From: Chondrilla cf. caribensis | Taxonomy: Eukaryota; Porifera; Demospongiae; Chondrillida; Chondrillidae | Assembly (NCBI GenBank): GCA_964020155.1 | Contig: OZ026549.1 | Span: 3,866,719 to 3,930,718 of the forward strand | Direction of reading: 5' to 3' | Length of the DNA: 64,000 bases | Shown here: positions 35,105-64,000 of the stretch, in pieces | How the letters are laid out: each line of letters starts with the position of its first letter | Position numbering within the stretch: position 1 is the stretch's first letter | Translations under genes and position numbers: made by a program | Notes under the pieces: model-generated | What the model saw: the letters and a program-made list of their open reading frames with translations, nothing else | Databases searched by the model: none | Told to the model about the DNA's origin: nothing

Positions 35105-38100
35105 CACTATCGTAACAATCCCCAGTTCTGATGTACCTATACACAGTATGTGCATACAAGGTCCACAGTTGGTGGCTGCACACATGAACGCTTACATGTG
35201 TCATTCACACTCCTTACAAAGCCTGCCACACTCACCCACCAGATAAAAATGGTGTACAGTTCACACGGGATACACATGAGTAGTTAGCACTGTACAGTCA
35301 CACAAAAGAACAACTAACCTTCTACATATGTACAGAAGTTAATTGCAGGATAATAATAAGAAATGCTAGCTTTCCATATGGACTACATGACACTACGGAA
35401 CAGATACATACTCTCCCATAGGGACTAGCTACAGGTAACTACAGGACAGCTATTATGTGTGTGTGTGCATAGAGGCTAGCTAGCCTATGTACTATAGACA
35501 TAACGTAAACGGTTACCAACTACAGTACAAGATTAGGAGTAATAATGAATATTCTCTCACAGGGACTAGCTGCAGAACACTACAGAACAGTTACAGTACA
35601 GTACATACTCTCCATAGGGACTAGCTATAGGACCCTGCAGAACAGCCACCACATGTACCTGGATAGAGCATCATGAATCCACTCCTACATGTCACTTTGT
35701 GTCCCGTGTTGATCAGCACTTTGGTACCTGGTAGGAGCTTGGACTGACTGGAGGAGGTCCACAATAACGAGCACATAACAACGCAATATAAAGTGAAAAT
35801 CACAAGGCAAAAAGACAGATAGTAAATGGCAACCGTTTCCTCAAAGTATGGATATTGGCACCTACCCACGTACGTGCATATATGTGTACATGCGTGTATG
35901 CTAAGTCTGGAAGAGAATAGTAATAGTATTGGTAATACGTAGTAATGGTGATGATAGAATAGTAAGAGATAGTCCAAGAACGTAGTTCACAGTTTGGATG
36001 TTAGTACTACTATCCTCACCTCAGCTCGGATATCTTCTTCATCTCAATGGCACTGACATGACTCTTGCCGTCAGTGAGGTAGACTCGGAGCAGCCTACGG
36101 CTTTCTGAGGTTGACTGCGAGGTGTCCTTCTGAGAGGAAACAGACTTGGAGACATCCTTCAGCTTCTGGACCTGGAGCACCACCGGACCAGTAAACTACA
36201 CACAGGAGAGGTAGTCTAAGAACATAGCTCACAGTTAAAATGATAGTGGTACCATTATCATCCAACAATTTTTTTGTGGTGTACCAATCCATAATAGAAC
36301 ATATCTACAGTATGTGTATACCTTACTATAGTAGGGAGTATTACAGTATTGTCCTCAGAGATTTTGAAGTCCCGTGGATTTGGCATGTACGTATGTAAGC
36401 AAATTATCAGGACTCAATCATTGTGAGAATCTAGTCAAATGGCCGTCCCTTGAAGTAGGCTGTCCATCCATTTCTGCCGTACATCATGTCATGTAATGCT
36501 CACCAAATAATCTCACCTCGGTCGCTACTCCTCTGTTGATACCATCAGGTAGGGACTTGTCTGCAATGAGCCTCAAGTCAATCTACATGTATATGTATAA
36601 GTATATGTATAATTATATGTATATGTATGAGTATACGTATGTATATGTACTTATATGTACAAGTATATGTACGTATGTATGTAGTTTGTACTGAGACAAC
36701 AGATACAGAGCCTGGGGTGTACATACATACTACTACAGTGAAACCACGCTAATCCGACACCTCTATAATCCAACAATCTCTCTAATCCGACCATTATATG
36801 AGGTACTGTCACCATACATAAGTATGGTAAGAGGCACTCCACAATCCAACAACCTCCTAATCCAACATTGTTCTCAGGTCCCATTGAGTGTCAGATTAGA
36901 GAGGTTTCACTGTATACATACGTATGTTACATACGTACATATACAGAGTTTCAGTTAGAACCATACGGGCAGGGGCCTCCTATATTATTACCCCCCCCCT
37001 CCATACACATTATTATAGTACTATTATAATTTATCACAAGTCATTTTGCACATCGAATACAATACCAGGCAGTGGAGATAGACCTGACAGTGAATCCCCC
37101 ATCACTTTAATTCTTCTCTGGCTAAAACCCTGCATGTGTACATATGTACATGTATAGTAGTTATAATTATATCATTTTTGTGTGTAATATACGGAAGTAA
37201 TGAGTGTTAGGAATACATACGTAGATTGGTCATGAGTGCAGCATAAAGACATTATGTACGATTGCTGTCTGATGGTAGAAGGTGATTTTGATGACTCCAG
37301 AACAATTTACCTTCCTAAAACTAAGTTTTAAACTTCTTTTTATTGAATCCTTCATACTATCAATGTAAAATAGTTGTAGAATCTTCTTCATATGAATACT
37401 ACCAACCAGTGCCCGCCATGGTCCATCCCTGAAGTCTGTCTATAAAGACCATTCTTGGGGCCAAGAAATGTGGTCTCTGTAGACAGGTGGTCTTCATATA
37501 TCAGTGTACTGAGGATTTTGTGTTGAATAGTTCAATGGTGGTCGCTTAGGCAAGGTGGTCTTTGTGTAGAGGTGGTGTCTAACACAGGTTTCACTGCACA
37601 CACATGAGAAATAGGAAATACACACCTCAAACATAGGAAATATTCACATCAGACTTAGGAAAAACAAAGCCTGGTGCCAGACCCACTGTTTGCGGCTACA
37701 ATTAATGATGTAATTGCCTCTACTGGTAGACTGGGTCTGGGTACCTTGGACTAGGAAATGAATGCAATGTGTGTACGTACGTAGGAAACACTAAACTGAG
37801 TGATCTCATGACAAAATTGCTCACACATACGTACAGTGGAACTGGTGTTATTAAAGACCACCCCTACACAAAGACCACATGTCCTAAGTGACCTCTCTTC
37901 GTCTATCCAATACATAATCCCAAGTACGTATGCCAATACACCTCTATATGAAGACCATCTGTCTACAGAGATCGTATTGTTGTGGCTCCCTGGGTGGTCT
38001 CCACATACAGGCTCACTGTACATGCATTCATGGACGCAGCAGGCTACATACACATGCAACAATAGAAAAAACGTATACATTTCCCACGTTTACATACATA

Positions 38101-38624
38101 CATGGGCTACGTACATACCCACACATGTATGTACAATGTGGAAATAGGTATTCAACCAACCAGAAACCGGCAGTGGCGTGAGGTGTGGAATGTTGTTTAC
38201 ATGTGCTTGTTTACATGTGCTTGTTTACAAGCAAAGCAATGGGGGTATTACAATGAATAGCCCGCAAACAAGGACCCACAACAACCTCCGTTGATAAGTC
38301 AGTCAACCACACAATCGATAAGGAGAGCAACACACAAGGGGAGGCTCTTTGATGGTTGGTCACCCAGGCACATCACCACACACAGATCTGGAATCCCAAC
38401 CTTCTGGACTGGTTTAAACAAATACACAAGTCTTGAGGTTACTATTGTCATCAACAATAATAATGAGGACAATAGGACACAGGAATGTAACACACAGTGT
38501 TGGTGGTACTGTATCATTAGGGACATATGGCACACCTACACATCCAAATATGTACACACTCAAACACAGACCCACATTCACACACCCACACCCACACACC
38601 CTCCCCACACACACACCCACACGT

Positions 38625-38672
<48 letters not shown>

Positions 38673-38733
38673 CCCCACCCCCACACCCCCACACGTACGC
38701 ACACACACCCACACACACACCACACACACACGT

Positions 38734-38796
<63 letters not shown>

Positions 38797-41063
38797 CTCT
38801 TCATAGCAAGTCTTGTAAGTACAGATGTATTCACATACACAGTACAACAGCAAACAGGCTGAAATGACTGGTAAGTGAGGAACCAAGGGTGTTATAAAGA
38901 GGCTTGATTGCATACACCATAGATACTCTATAGCGTATCTATGCATACACCAATTCCCAGTTTATGTACTGCTCACAGAGCAGTGTGATTTCAGACTCCA
39001 TTCATACCAGGTTCCACCCTACACCAAAGTATGCAGTGAAGCTACTGACAAACAGTCAATAGCCCACACTCTCATGATTGTTCAAGTATGTGATATATCA
39101 GCAGCAACAATAACAACAACAAACAAACATTACAAACTGGTCCAGCTGACAATGTAGGCATAATAACAAACGGAGGACATTCCAATGAGAGTAGCAAGAG
39201 ACGCTGCTTACATTAAGTACTTTCTTTACAACAAGTGCCGCAGTTGGTGTTGTATCCTCTCTCTGATCCTTGAGGCAGATCTCGATACCGTCTTTTGTCA
39301 GGTTCCTGAATACGAGGCAGATTTGTACAGATAACCATCAACCTCCATGTTAGACACACGCCATCACAATAGTACGTACAGACACTGCAACATTTCATAG
39401 TCCAGTCATTTTGTCTGCAAAGCAGCTGACACACACCTTACTGACTATGTACTTTAGCATGTCATGTGACTGTGTCATGTGAGCAAAATGCCAGGAAAGG
39501 ATGTTCCTAAGAGTCATTCATTACAGCCCACTTGTATCCACAAACATGCAAAGTACACAAGTGAGTACTTACGTACATCCACTAGTGCACAGTAACAAGT
39601 ACCCACATCGTCTCCAGTTGATCAGAGAGCATGAGCCGAGGCTGTGCGTATGTTATCCACGGGTACCCACTACAACCCAATTTGAATTTTGGTTATGGAA
39701 TCGGATTCAATTCAGAGGCTCTTATCATCGAAGGCTATTAGGGGTCAATTTGCTTGTACCTCTCCACCTCTACCTCAGCCCTGGCATTGGGGATCATCAT
39801 GTGTTTGCCCCCAGTGGGACCATGACATGGACAGATAAGTGAATTCTCGTTAATCCGCCGCAATTTGTTTTCAAAGAATATGGTGGATTAACGAGTTTGG
39901 TGGATTAAATGGATGTTCATTGGTACTTGTACATTATATTGGTACTGGGAAATTGTGGCGGATTAAAAGGTTTGGCGGATAAAGCAGTGGCGGATTAACA
40001 AGAATTCACTGTAAGTTAAATAACCAGACAATTAAAACCAAACTGCTATAAGGTACGTAGCAATATACTATTAACTGTAAATCTGTATCAAGAACACATA
40101 GAAGTGTTACGAAAGTTGTGTTGTATTTTACATAGCAAGTTACATTGTACATGTTGGTGTGTATGACTTGATGCAAACATGTCTGAATGAGCAGAAATTG
40201 CGGTAGTTATGTTCGGGATGATAATTTATTGAAAAGGGAGGATAACTACAAGCAAAAAGGCTGAACAAAACAACCTGGCAGATAACCCAAACTCAGACAA
40301 GTAAGGGTACACTGTACAGTGGAAAGCAACCTCTTACAAGTCTGCAATGAACGAATGGAAGGGGTACATTGCCAGAGCACCAACAGCCATATACCGAGGT
40401 TCATAATACAATAATGAACACATTTTGCATGCAGTGGGACCTGTCTATGCTGGTCATTTGAGTGACCTCATTTCACTTCCTTGTATTACAGTGGGGGCTG
40501 CAGTGTCAAGGCTGAAATATATGTAAAGCATGGCAGATCTGTGTTCAGGAATCCATCAGGATTTCATCAGAAATCCATCAGGACTCCATCAGGATTCCAT
40601 CTGGACTCTTATCAGGACTACATCAGGATTCCATCAAGATTCTATCAAGATTCAATCAGGACTCCATCAGGACTCCTTACTAGTTGGGGTGTTTGCTTTA
40701 GACAGGAATCACCCCAGGGAGATGGCTGTTCTTGCAGGTGACATTGCAACATGGAATCATATTGGACTCGGGCACTATTTTGATGTATGGATGGATTCCA
40801 CAGCACACCGGTACACACACTTGTACACACCGGTACACACACTCAGCACACCGGTACACACACTCAGCACACCGGTACACACACTCAGCACACTGGTACA
40901 CACTCAGCACACTGGTACACACTCAGCACACTGGTACACACATACACAGCACACTGGTACACACATACACAGCACACTGGTACACACACTCAGCACACCG
41001 GTACACACATTCAGCACACTGGTACACACATACACAGCACACTGGTACACACTCAGCACACTG

Positions 41064-41162
<99 letters not shown>

Positions 41163-41163
41163 T

Positions 41164-41249
<86 letters not shown>

Positions 41250-41956
41250 CACCCTGGCCCACAGTACATACATACATAACAGACACTTTTGCACAACAAG
41301 GTGTATATGTTATGCACATGTTAGTCTCGCTCCCAGAACCAGATTCAAATACATATTTTCCCAGTGAGTTCAGGTCTGGGAATAAAACCATCCCTTGGCA
41401 CACACCACCTCTCTCATCCACACTTGAAACATGCAAGCTGAATCACAGACCAAATACCATGGCTAAGCCTTGTACATGTACCAGTCTCCAACCTCACAGG
41501 GGTGCTGGTGGCTGATAAGATGGTAGAGACTCGTAACTAAAGATTAGTCCCTGGTTTGAATCCAGCTGATGGTAGCAATTTGTGTATCTCGATCGGCCCC
41601 TTGGCCTTCTGCCAGTGCCAGGGGACATAGTGATTAGACTACGGAATAAAACTCTACCTTGCTCAATTTGACCTAATTCTATTTGACATTATCTGCCAAA
41701 CCTATACGTATGTATGCATAAGTACTATAGTACTGTTACTTGTGAGGGCTTTGGGGAAGGTACCTTCAAGACTAGAGAGACTAGACTGAGCCTCCCAAAG
41801 TTGAAGAAGATTCCTAACTCCAATACCAAAGGGGTTGTCCGACATATGAAAACTTGTACAATGCTTCCAACTTTTAGAATAACCACCACTCTTACAGATA
41901 TTCGACTCTATTACCCACCATCCACTTCTGGACAATTCTTCCTGTAATAGCGCCAT
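32712..41956 (-). CDS. TDRD3: TDRD3 homologue (DUF1767/OB-fold), no UBA or Tudor domain
   Basis: Seven coding exons on the complement: 41919-41956, 39212-39305, 36517-36582, 36020-36195, 35659-35747, 34395-34447, 32712-34037; 1842 nt, 613 aa, phases consistent. The N-terminal region matches TDRD3: [78 protein letters not shown] and [12 protein letters not shown], then the TDRD3-type GPPPFIPF. In known TDRD3 this OB-fold binds topoisomerase 3-beta. The rest is one long disordered exon, rich in Ser, Gln, Arg and His, with seven 23-aa repeats. No UBA or Tudor sequence is visible before the stop or downstream to 27 kb. The first exon's donor (GTGGGT) was chosen because only it restores frame. RMI1 was considered, but the GPPPF motif and spacing favour TDRD3. 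Confidence 0.85.
32908..33390 (-). repeat. Coding minisatellite, 69-bp unit, seven copies (23-aa repeat)
   Basis: Seven units of 69 bp in the last TDRD3 exon encode [24 protein letters not shown] repeats with Gly/Arg and Gln/His alternations. The unit is a multiple of three, so length variation keeps frame. It also leaves the opposite strand open, giving a long but meaningless plus-strand frame. Confidence 0.95.
34570..34753. mobile_element. MITE family A, copy 1 (184 bp)
   Basis: CAGTGAATTCTTGTTAATC at the left, complement-matched end GAGATTTCACTG at the right, TA on both sides. The interior holds repeated 'TTAATCCRCCA' words that pair in hairpin fashion. It sits in TDRD3 intron 5. Four relatives are at 39837, 44732, 46348 and 53006. 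Confidence 0.9.
34979..35104. repeat. (CA)n microsatellite in TDRD3 intron 5
   Basis: CA repeats with ACTCACAC and CGCGCG interruptions. Confidence 0.95.
35405..35645. repeat. Degenerate dispersed repeat around CATAGGGACTAGCTACAGGA
   Basis: Three similar segments (about 35409, 35547, 35602) share 'TACTCTCCCATAGGGACTAGCTACAGGA..CTACAG.ACAG'. They lie at the 3'-proximal side of TDRD3 exon 5. Function unknown; probably local duplication. Confidence 0.6.
36736..36912. mobile_element. 177-bp TA-flanked MITE in TDRD3 intron 2
   Basis: Termini CAGTGAAACCACGCTAATC and GATTAGAGAGGTTTCACTG are inverted repeats with TA flanks. The interior repeats 'CTAATCCGAC' words. No ORF. Confidence 0.85.
37834..38018. 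mobile_element. 185-bp TA-flanked MITE-like element in TDRD3 intron 2
   Basis: CAGTGGAACTGG at the left and CTCACTG at the right, TA flanks, and internal AAAGACCACC / GGTGGTCT complementary blocks. Termini are more diverged than in the other elements. Confidence 0.6.
38563..38793. repeat. (CA)n / CCCACA compound microsatellite in TDRD3 intron 2
   Basis: CA runs alternate with CACCC and ACACGTACGCAC words; the ACACGTACGCACACAC segment recurs three times. Confidence 0.93.
39837..40011. mobile_element. MITE family A, copy 2 (175 bp, opposite orientation)
   Basis: Starts AGTGAATTCTCGTTAATCCG and ends AACAAGAATTCACTG|TA. Interior matches copy 1 in reverse complement (GGTGGATTAACGAGTTTGG). In TDRD3 intron 1. 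Confidence 0.9.
40800..41065. repeat. Minisatellite, units of about 18-26 bp (CAGCACACTGGTACACACA)
   Basis: About a dozen units of CAGCACAC[C/T]GGTACACACACT with variable CA length lead directly into a (CA)n array at 41066-41248. A 10-bp periodicity (ATCAGGACTCC) also runs just upstream at 40548-40680. Confidence 0.9.
41066..41248. repeat. (CA)n microsatellite in TDRD3 intron 1
   Basis: Nearly pure CA with single TACACA and CGCATGCA interruptions. Confidence 0.97.
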
Positions 41957-42319
41957 AACCTTAGGGGAACCCCCTCCAGTACGACATTTATACAGTACCC
42001 ACGCGGTCCTACCTGTATTAAATCGCCTTTTGTAATTAGAAATTTGCGGTGTGATGTGTTTGAAGAGCTTCTCGACTTGATTATTGAAGCGTTTCTCACC
42101 CGCGAACAGAGGACAATAAGACGAGGGCGAACGGACGATCAATTTACCGAAGAGAGGAAGGTGAGAACTGTCCAAACTCTCGATCTAGTCCACTTCATGT
42201 CGGTTACTTGAAACTTCCCATGGAAAAATCTGGTAGTTTTGCATGTATAAGTCTTGAGTGGTTTGTTTTTTTACAGAGTCAATCAGTCATTATATCTTTG
42301 TTGTTGAAGATCGCTAACG
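41957..42319. promoter_or_regulatory. Divergent promoter region, TDRD3 / formin
   Basis: 363 bp separate the two start codons on opposite strands. The TDRD3 frame stays open upstream to 42175, so an extended N-terminus cannot be excluded, but it has no family similarity I can see. No core promoter motif identified. Confidence 0.5.
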
Positions 42320-60881
<18,562 letters not shown>

Positions 60882-61690
60882 CACTTATCCCATATGTATA
60901 TACACAAATCAAACCTGACTACCCTTGGTAGTGGCACCCTCTCATTAACTACTTCATGTGCTCTTCATATTATAGGACATAGTGCATACATTATCATGTA
61001 TTGATTATTGTCATCTCATTGCCATGATAGGAAATTTATTAAATTAATTGATATTAACTAAATCATAACGCTATTAATAATATTCTTGTATTAGCTAGTA
61101 AACAAACACAGTCAACTCCCCCTTGTATAATGTCCTCTTATTCCCACAAACTAGAACTCAAAGTGAAATATTATTATTATATTCTTCTAATATTATTATT
61201 ATGTATGTAAAACTACTCTTTGGTAATAATTATGTATACAGTACATACATAATTAATTGCGTTCTTTTAGGTTATGAATAATCTATTGGATTACTGTCAT
61301 CTAGAATAATTACACACAGGTTAACGTACACTGCATACTCATGTATGTACTATAGTCTATAAATATAATGTGCCAGGATAATCATACACGCGTTGACTTA
61401 TTTCGTCAATGATTAAGCTGCTACAATGTTTCACCCAAGCACTTGGGCTCCTGCAGAAATACTACAAAACTCTGTATTTACTCCAAGTCACTGTATGTAG
61501 CATGCTGGATAATATATTTTCACACCTTGCATGTGGATGAGTATTATCAAGTACTTCTTAGCCCTTGCATGCATGGCAATCCAGTCAGCTGTATATACCC
61601 ATACATACACATATAACACCGTATAATGCAAACTCCTGAAGGGGCAGAAAGGTTCAAACTGGATATTTCTATAGTCAGATTGAAGACCCC
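60882..61690. other. 3' flank of the formin gene
   Basis: AT-rich, with no ORF of protein character. ATTAAA at 61038-61043 could be its polyadenylation signal. Otherwise I see nothing. Confidence 0.4.
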
Positions 61691-63690
61691 GCCCACCTGC
61701 ATGTGAAATAATTATTATTACATATAGCCCATTGCCCCAGCTACATTTGAAAATGTTTATTATTTTCAATGTACGTATATATGGCATGCTTGGGTGAGAA
61801 TAGGAATAAAAACATGAAAGTACCCTTGGGTGTGGGACAGGGCAGAGGGGGTGTAGAGCCAATTATAATAATTTTGTTCCACACCTAGCTCGTGGCTTGA
61901 ACTAAATCACGAAACATTTAACCTATCTCTTCATGCTGCCTGTAACCCTAGCTACAATCGGAAGTGCTTAATATATTTTCAATGTAAGGAAGGGAATAGG
62001 AATAAGAGCACTATAACTATTGGTATGGCCATGGGATGGACAGAGGGTGTGTACGTGTCAAGCTAATATTTGTTCCAGACTTACCTGGGGTCTAGAACTA
62101 ATATTTATTGTGAAACACTTTCTATCTCTGTACGTTGCCTGTAGCCCTAGTAAATTATTCTAGATGATGCATACAATGTTGGCCATGTATGAGAAAGAAT
62201 AGGAGAAAAACGCTAAGCACCATCTGCATGATGTAGCTTGTGGCAGAAGGGGTGCGTCAAGCTGATAGCTGTTATAGTTCCACACCGGTAGCTGGCAAAT
62301 AGTTGAATTACGTACGCTATTAATAATTTTTTTGAATGTAGGGGAGAGTATAGGAGAGATATTGCCAAGCACTTTTTTTGCATAGCTTATGGGGAAGGAG
62401 GTGTGCCAACTTAATATTATAGACAGACCTAGCTGGTGACATGAACTATAACTTGTGAAACAAATCCCATCTCAATATAGGTGGCCAATAATTATAACCC
62501 CAGTTACATTCAAAGATGCTTAATATATTATTATTTTCAATTTATGGGAGAGTATAGGAGTGAAAATGCTAAACACCTTTTTTGCATAGCTCATAGGGGA
62601 GGCCTAGGGTGCGTGTCAACGCGATACTTTAGATGGACCTAGCTGGAGACATGAACTAACTTCTAAAACAGTTCCCATCTCAATAGGTGGCCATGGCCCG
62701 TAACCCCAGCTACATTCGGAGGTGCTTAATATTTTTCAATGTATGGGAAAGTATATGAGAGAAAACACTAAGCACCTTTTTATATATTATAGCTCATGGA
62801 GGAGGGGTTTGATGACTTGATAATTTAGCCAGAGCAAGCTGGTGACGTGAACTAACTAACTAGTCTTGCAAAACATTTCCCAACTCAATAGGTGGCCCAT
62901 AACCCCAGCTACATTCGGAGGTGCTACGTAAGTATTTTTTCAATGTATGGGAGAGTATAGGAGAGAAAACGCTAAGCACTTTTGCATAGCTCATGGGGTA
63001 GGGGGAGCGTCAATGTAATAAACCAAACCCAGCTGGGACCGTGAACTAACTTGTGAAACAATTTCTATCTCAATAGGTGGCCCATAACCCCGTTTACATT
63101 CAGAGGTGCTTATTATTTTTTCAATGTAAGGGAGAGTATATGAAAGAAAACGCTAAGCACCTTTTTATATAGCTCATGTGGTAGGGAGCGTGACAACTTG
63201 ATATTTTAGATGAACCTAGCTGGGGAGGTGAACTAACTTGTGAAACAATTCCCATCTCAATAGGTGGCCTGTAACCACAGCTACATTCGGAGGTGCTAAA
63301 TATTAATTCTTATCATTGTATGGGAGAGATAGGAGAGAAAACGCTTGGAACTTTTTGCATAACTCATGGAAGATGGGCGTGATGACTTGAAAATTTAGCC
63401 AGAGCTAGCAGTGGACATAAACTAACTTCTAAAACAGTTCCCATCTCAATAGGTGGCCTGTAACCCTAGCTACATTCGGAGGTGCTTAATTCAATGTATG
63501 GGAGAGTACGTATAGGAGCTAAAGATAATGCTAAGCACCTTTTGCATAGCTCATGGAGGAGGGTGCGTGCAATTTTCATATTTTAGCAAGACCTAGCTGG
63601 GGGACTGAACTAACATTTGACTCAATTCCCATGCATCTCTGTAGCTAACACCTAGCTCCAGCTACATTCGGAGGTGCTTAAACACTTCCC
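61690..63690. repeat. Tandem satellite, about 190-bp unit, about 10 copies
   Basis: Each unit contains AGCTACATTCGGAGGTGCT, then TCAATGTATGGGAGAGTATA, then ACGCTAAGCACCTTTTGCAT, then AGCTGG..ACATGAACTAACTT and CCCATCTCAATAGGTGGCC. The AGCTACATTCGG word recurs near 61739, 61948, 62506, 62706, 62906, 63093, 63278, 63467 and 63659, so spacing is about 185-200 bp in the right half. Left copies are more diverged. There is no coding potential. Confidence 0.9.
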
Positions 63691-64000
63691 ATCAGAACAG
63701 TGTGTATCCTATACAAGAGTTCTATAATACTACATTGTGCGTATAATCATGTGTTCGTAGACGCATTGGAGAGACGTATTTTTATTATACTCGTTATTAT
63801 GATATTATTGTTATTATTGTAAACATAATAGATGTACATTGCAATTGGTCGACGATGGCGTTCGAAATACACGTCTTCGATTGGGTAACGTCTTCTTTCA
63901 AACGTTACCTTGGTGTAGTACTGTACTTGTGTACACAAAGTGAAAGAGAGTGACTTTGATCACAACTGTTTCCGCTTGGATTTCGTCTCTATTCTCTATC
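63691..64000. other. Right edge of the window, no gene recognised
   Basis: Leaves the satellite into AT-rich and then mixed sequence. A short minus-strand frame (63747-63938) has no recognisable features. It could be the promoter of a gene beyond the window. Confidence 0.3.

Noticed and set aside
41957..42175. In-frame N-terminal extension of TDRD3 from an ATG at 42175
   Set aside because: It has no family similarity and lies in the presumed promoter/5' [16 protein letters not shown] at 41956 aligns with the known TDRD3 start.

Overview
The window is animal nuclear DNA: spliced genes with mostly short introns, metazoan-type proteins (MLH1, IK/RED, TDRD3, a Diaphanous formin, an ankyrin-ROCO death-fold protein) and many small inverted-repeat transposons. 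The compact spacing, short introns and the ankyrin-ROCO-death-domain protein suggest an early-branching animal, most likely a demosponge. That placement is inference from gene content. Exon coordinates below come from reading splice sites by hand. Every junction called in the four conserved genes keeps reading phase, and their summed coding lengths are exact multiples of three.

Layout. 28-4609 (-): ankyrin / Roc-COR / Thr-Pro repeat / CARD-like / death-domain protein, with a 1-bp frame break. 5915-7045 (+): intronless type II membrane glycosyltransferase-like gene. 7046-10356: noncoding, with a large (TG)n array and a 259-bp tandem duplication. 10357-18059 (-): MLH1, 17 coding exons, 759 aa. 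18183-25458 (+): IK (protein RED), 22 coding exons, 542 aa, divergent from MLH1 with only 123 bp between start codons. 25459-27113: noncoding, with two inverted-repeat elements. 27114-about 31361 (-): an unidentified spliced gene whose 5' end I could not resolve. 32712-41956 (-): TDRD3 homologue, 7 exons, 613 aa, lacking UBA and Tudor domains and carrying seven 23-aa repeats. 42320-60881 (+): Diaphanous-related formin, 26 exons, 1125 aa, divergent from TDRD3 with 363 bp between start codons. 60882-64000: AT-rich 3' flank, then a tandem repeat of about 190-bp units.

The most notable points are: (1) two introns with U12 (minor spliceosome) signatures, an AT-AC intron in the formin and a GT-AG intron in IK, sharing the branch sequence CCCTTAAC; (2) a GC-AG intron in the formin; (3) the ankyrin-Roc-COR-repeat-CARD-death architecture; (4) TDRD3 without its Tudor reader; (5) a small TA-flanked MITE family with five copies in 20 kb, plus about eight other inverted-repeat elements, almost all inside introns; (6) more than twenty long (CA/TG)n arrays, mostly intronic.

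The genes do not form one pathway. MLH1 acts in mismatch repair, IK in splicing, TDRD3 in the TOP3B/mRNA context, the formin in actin assembly, and the ROCO protein probably in death-fold signalling. Their proximity is best read as ordinary compact-genome neighbourhood.
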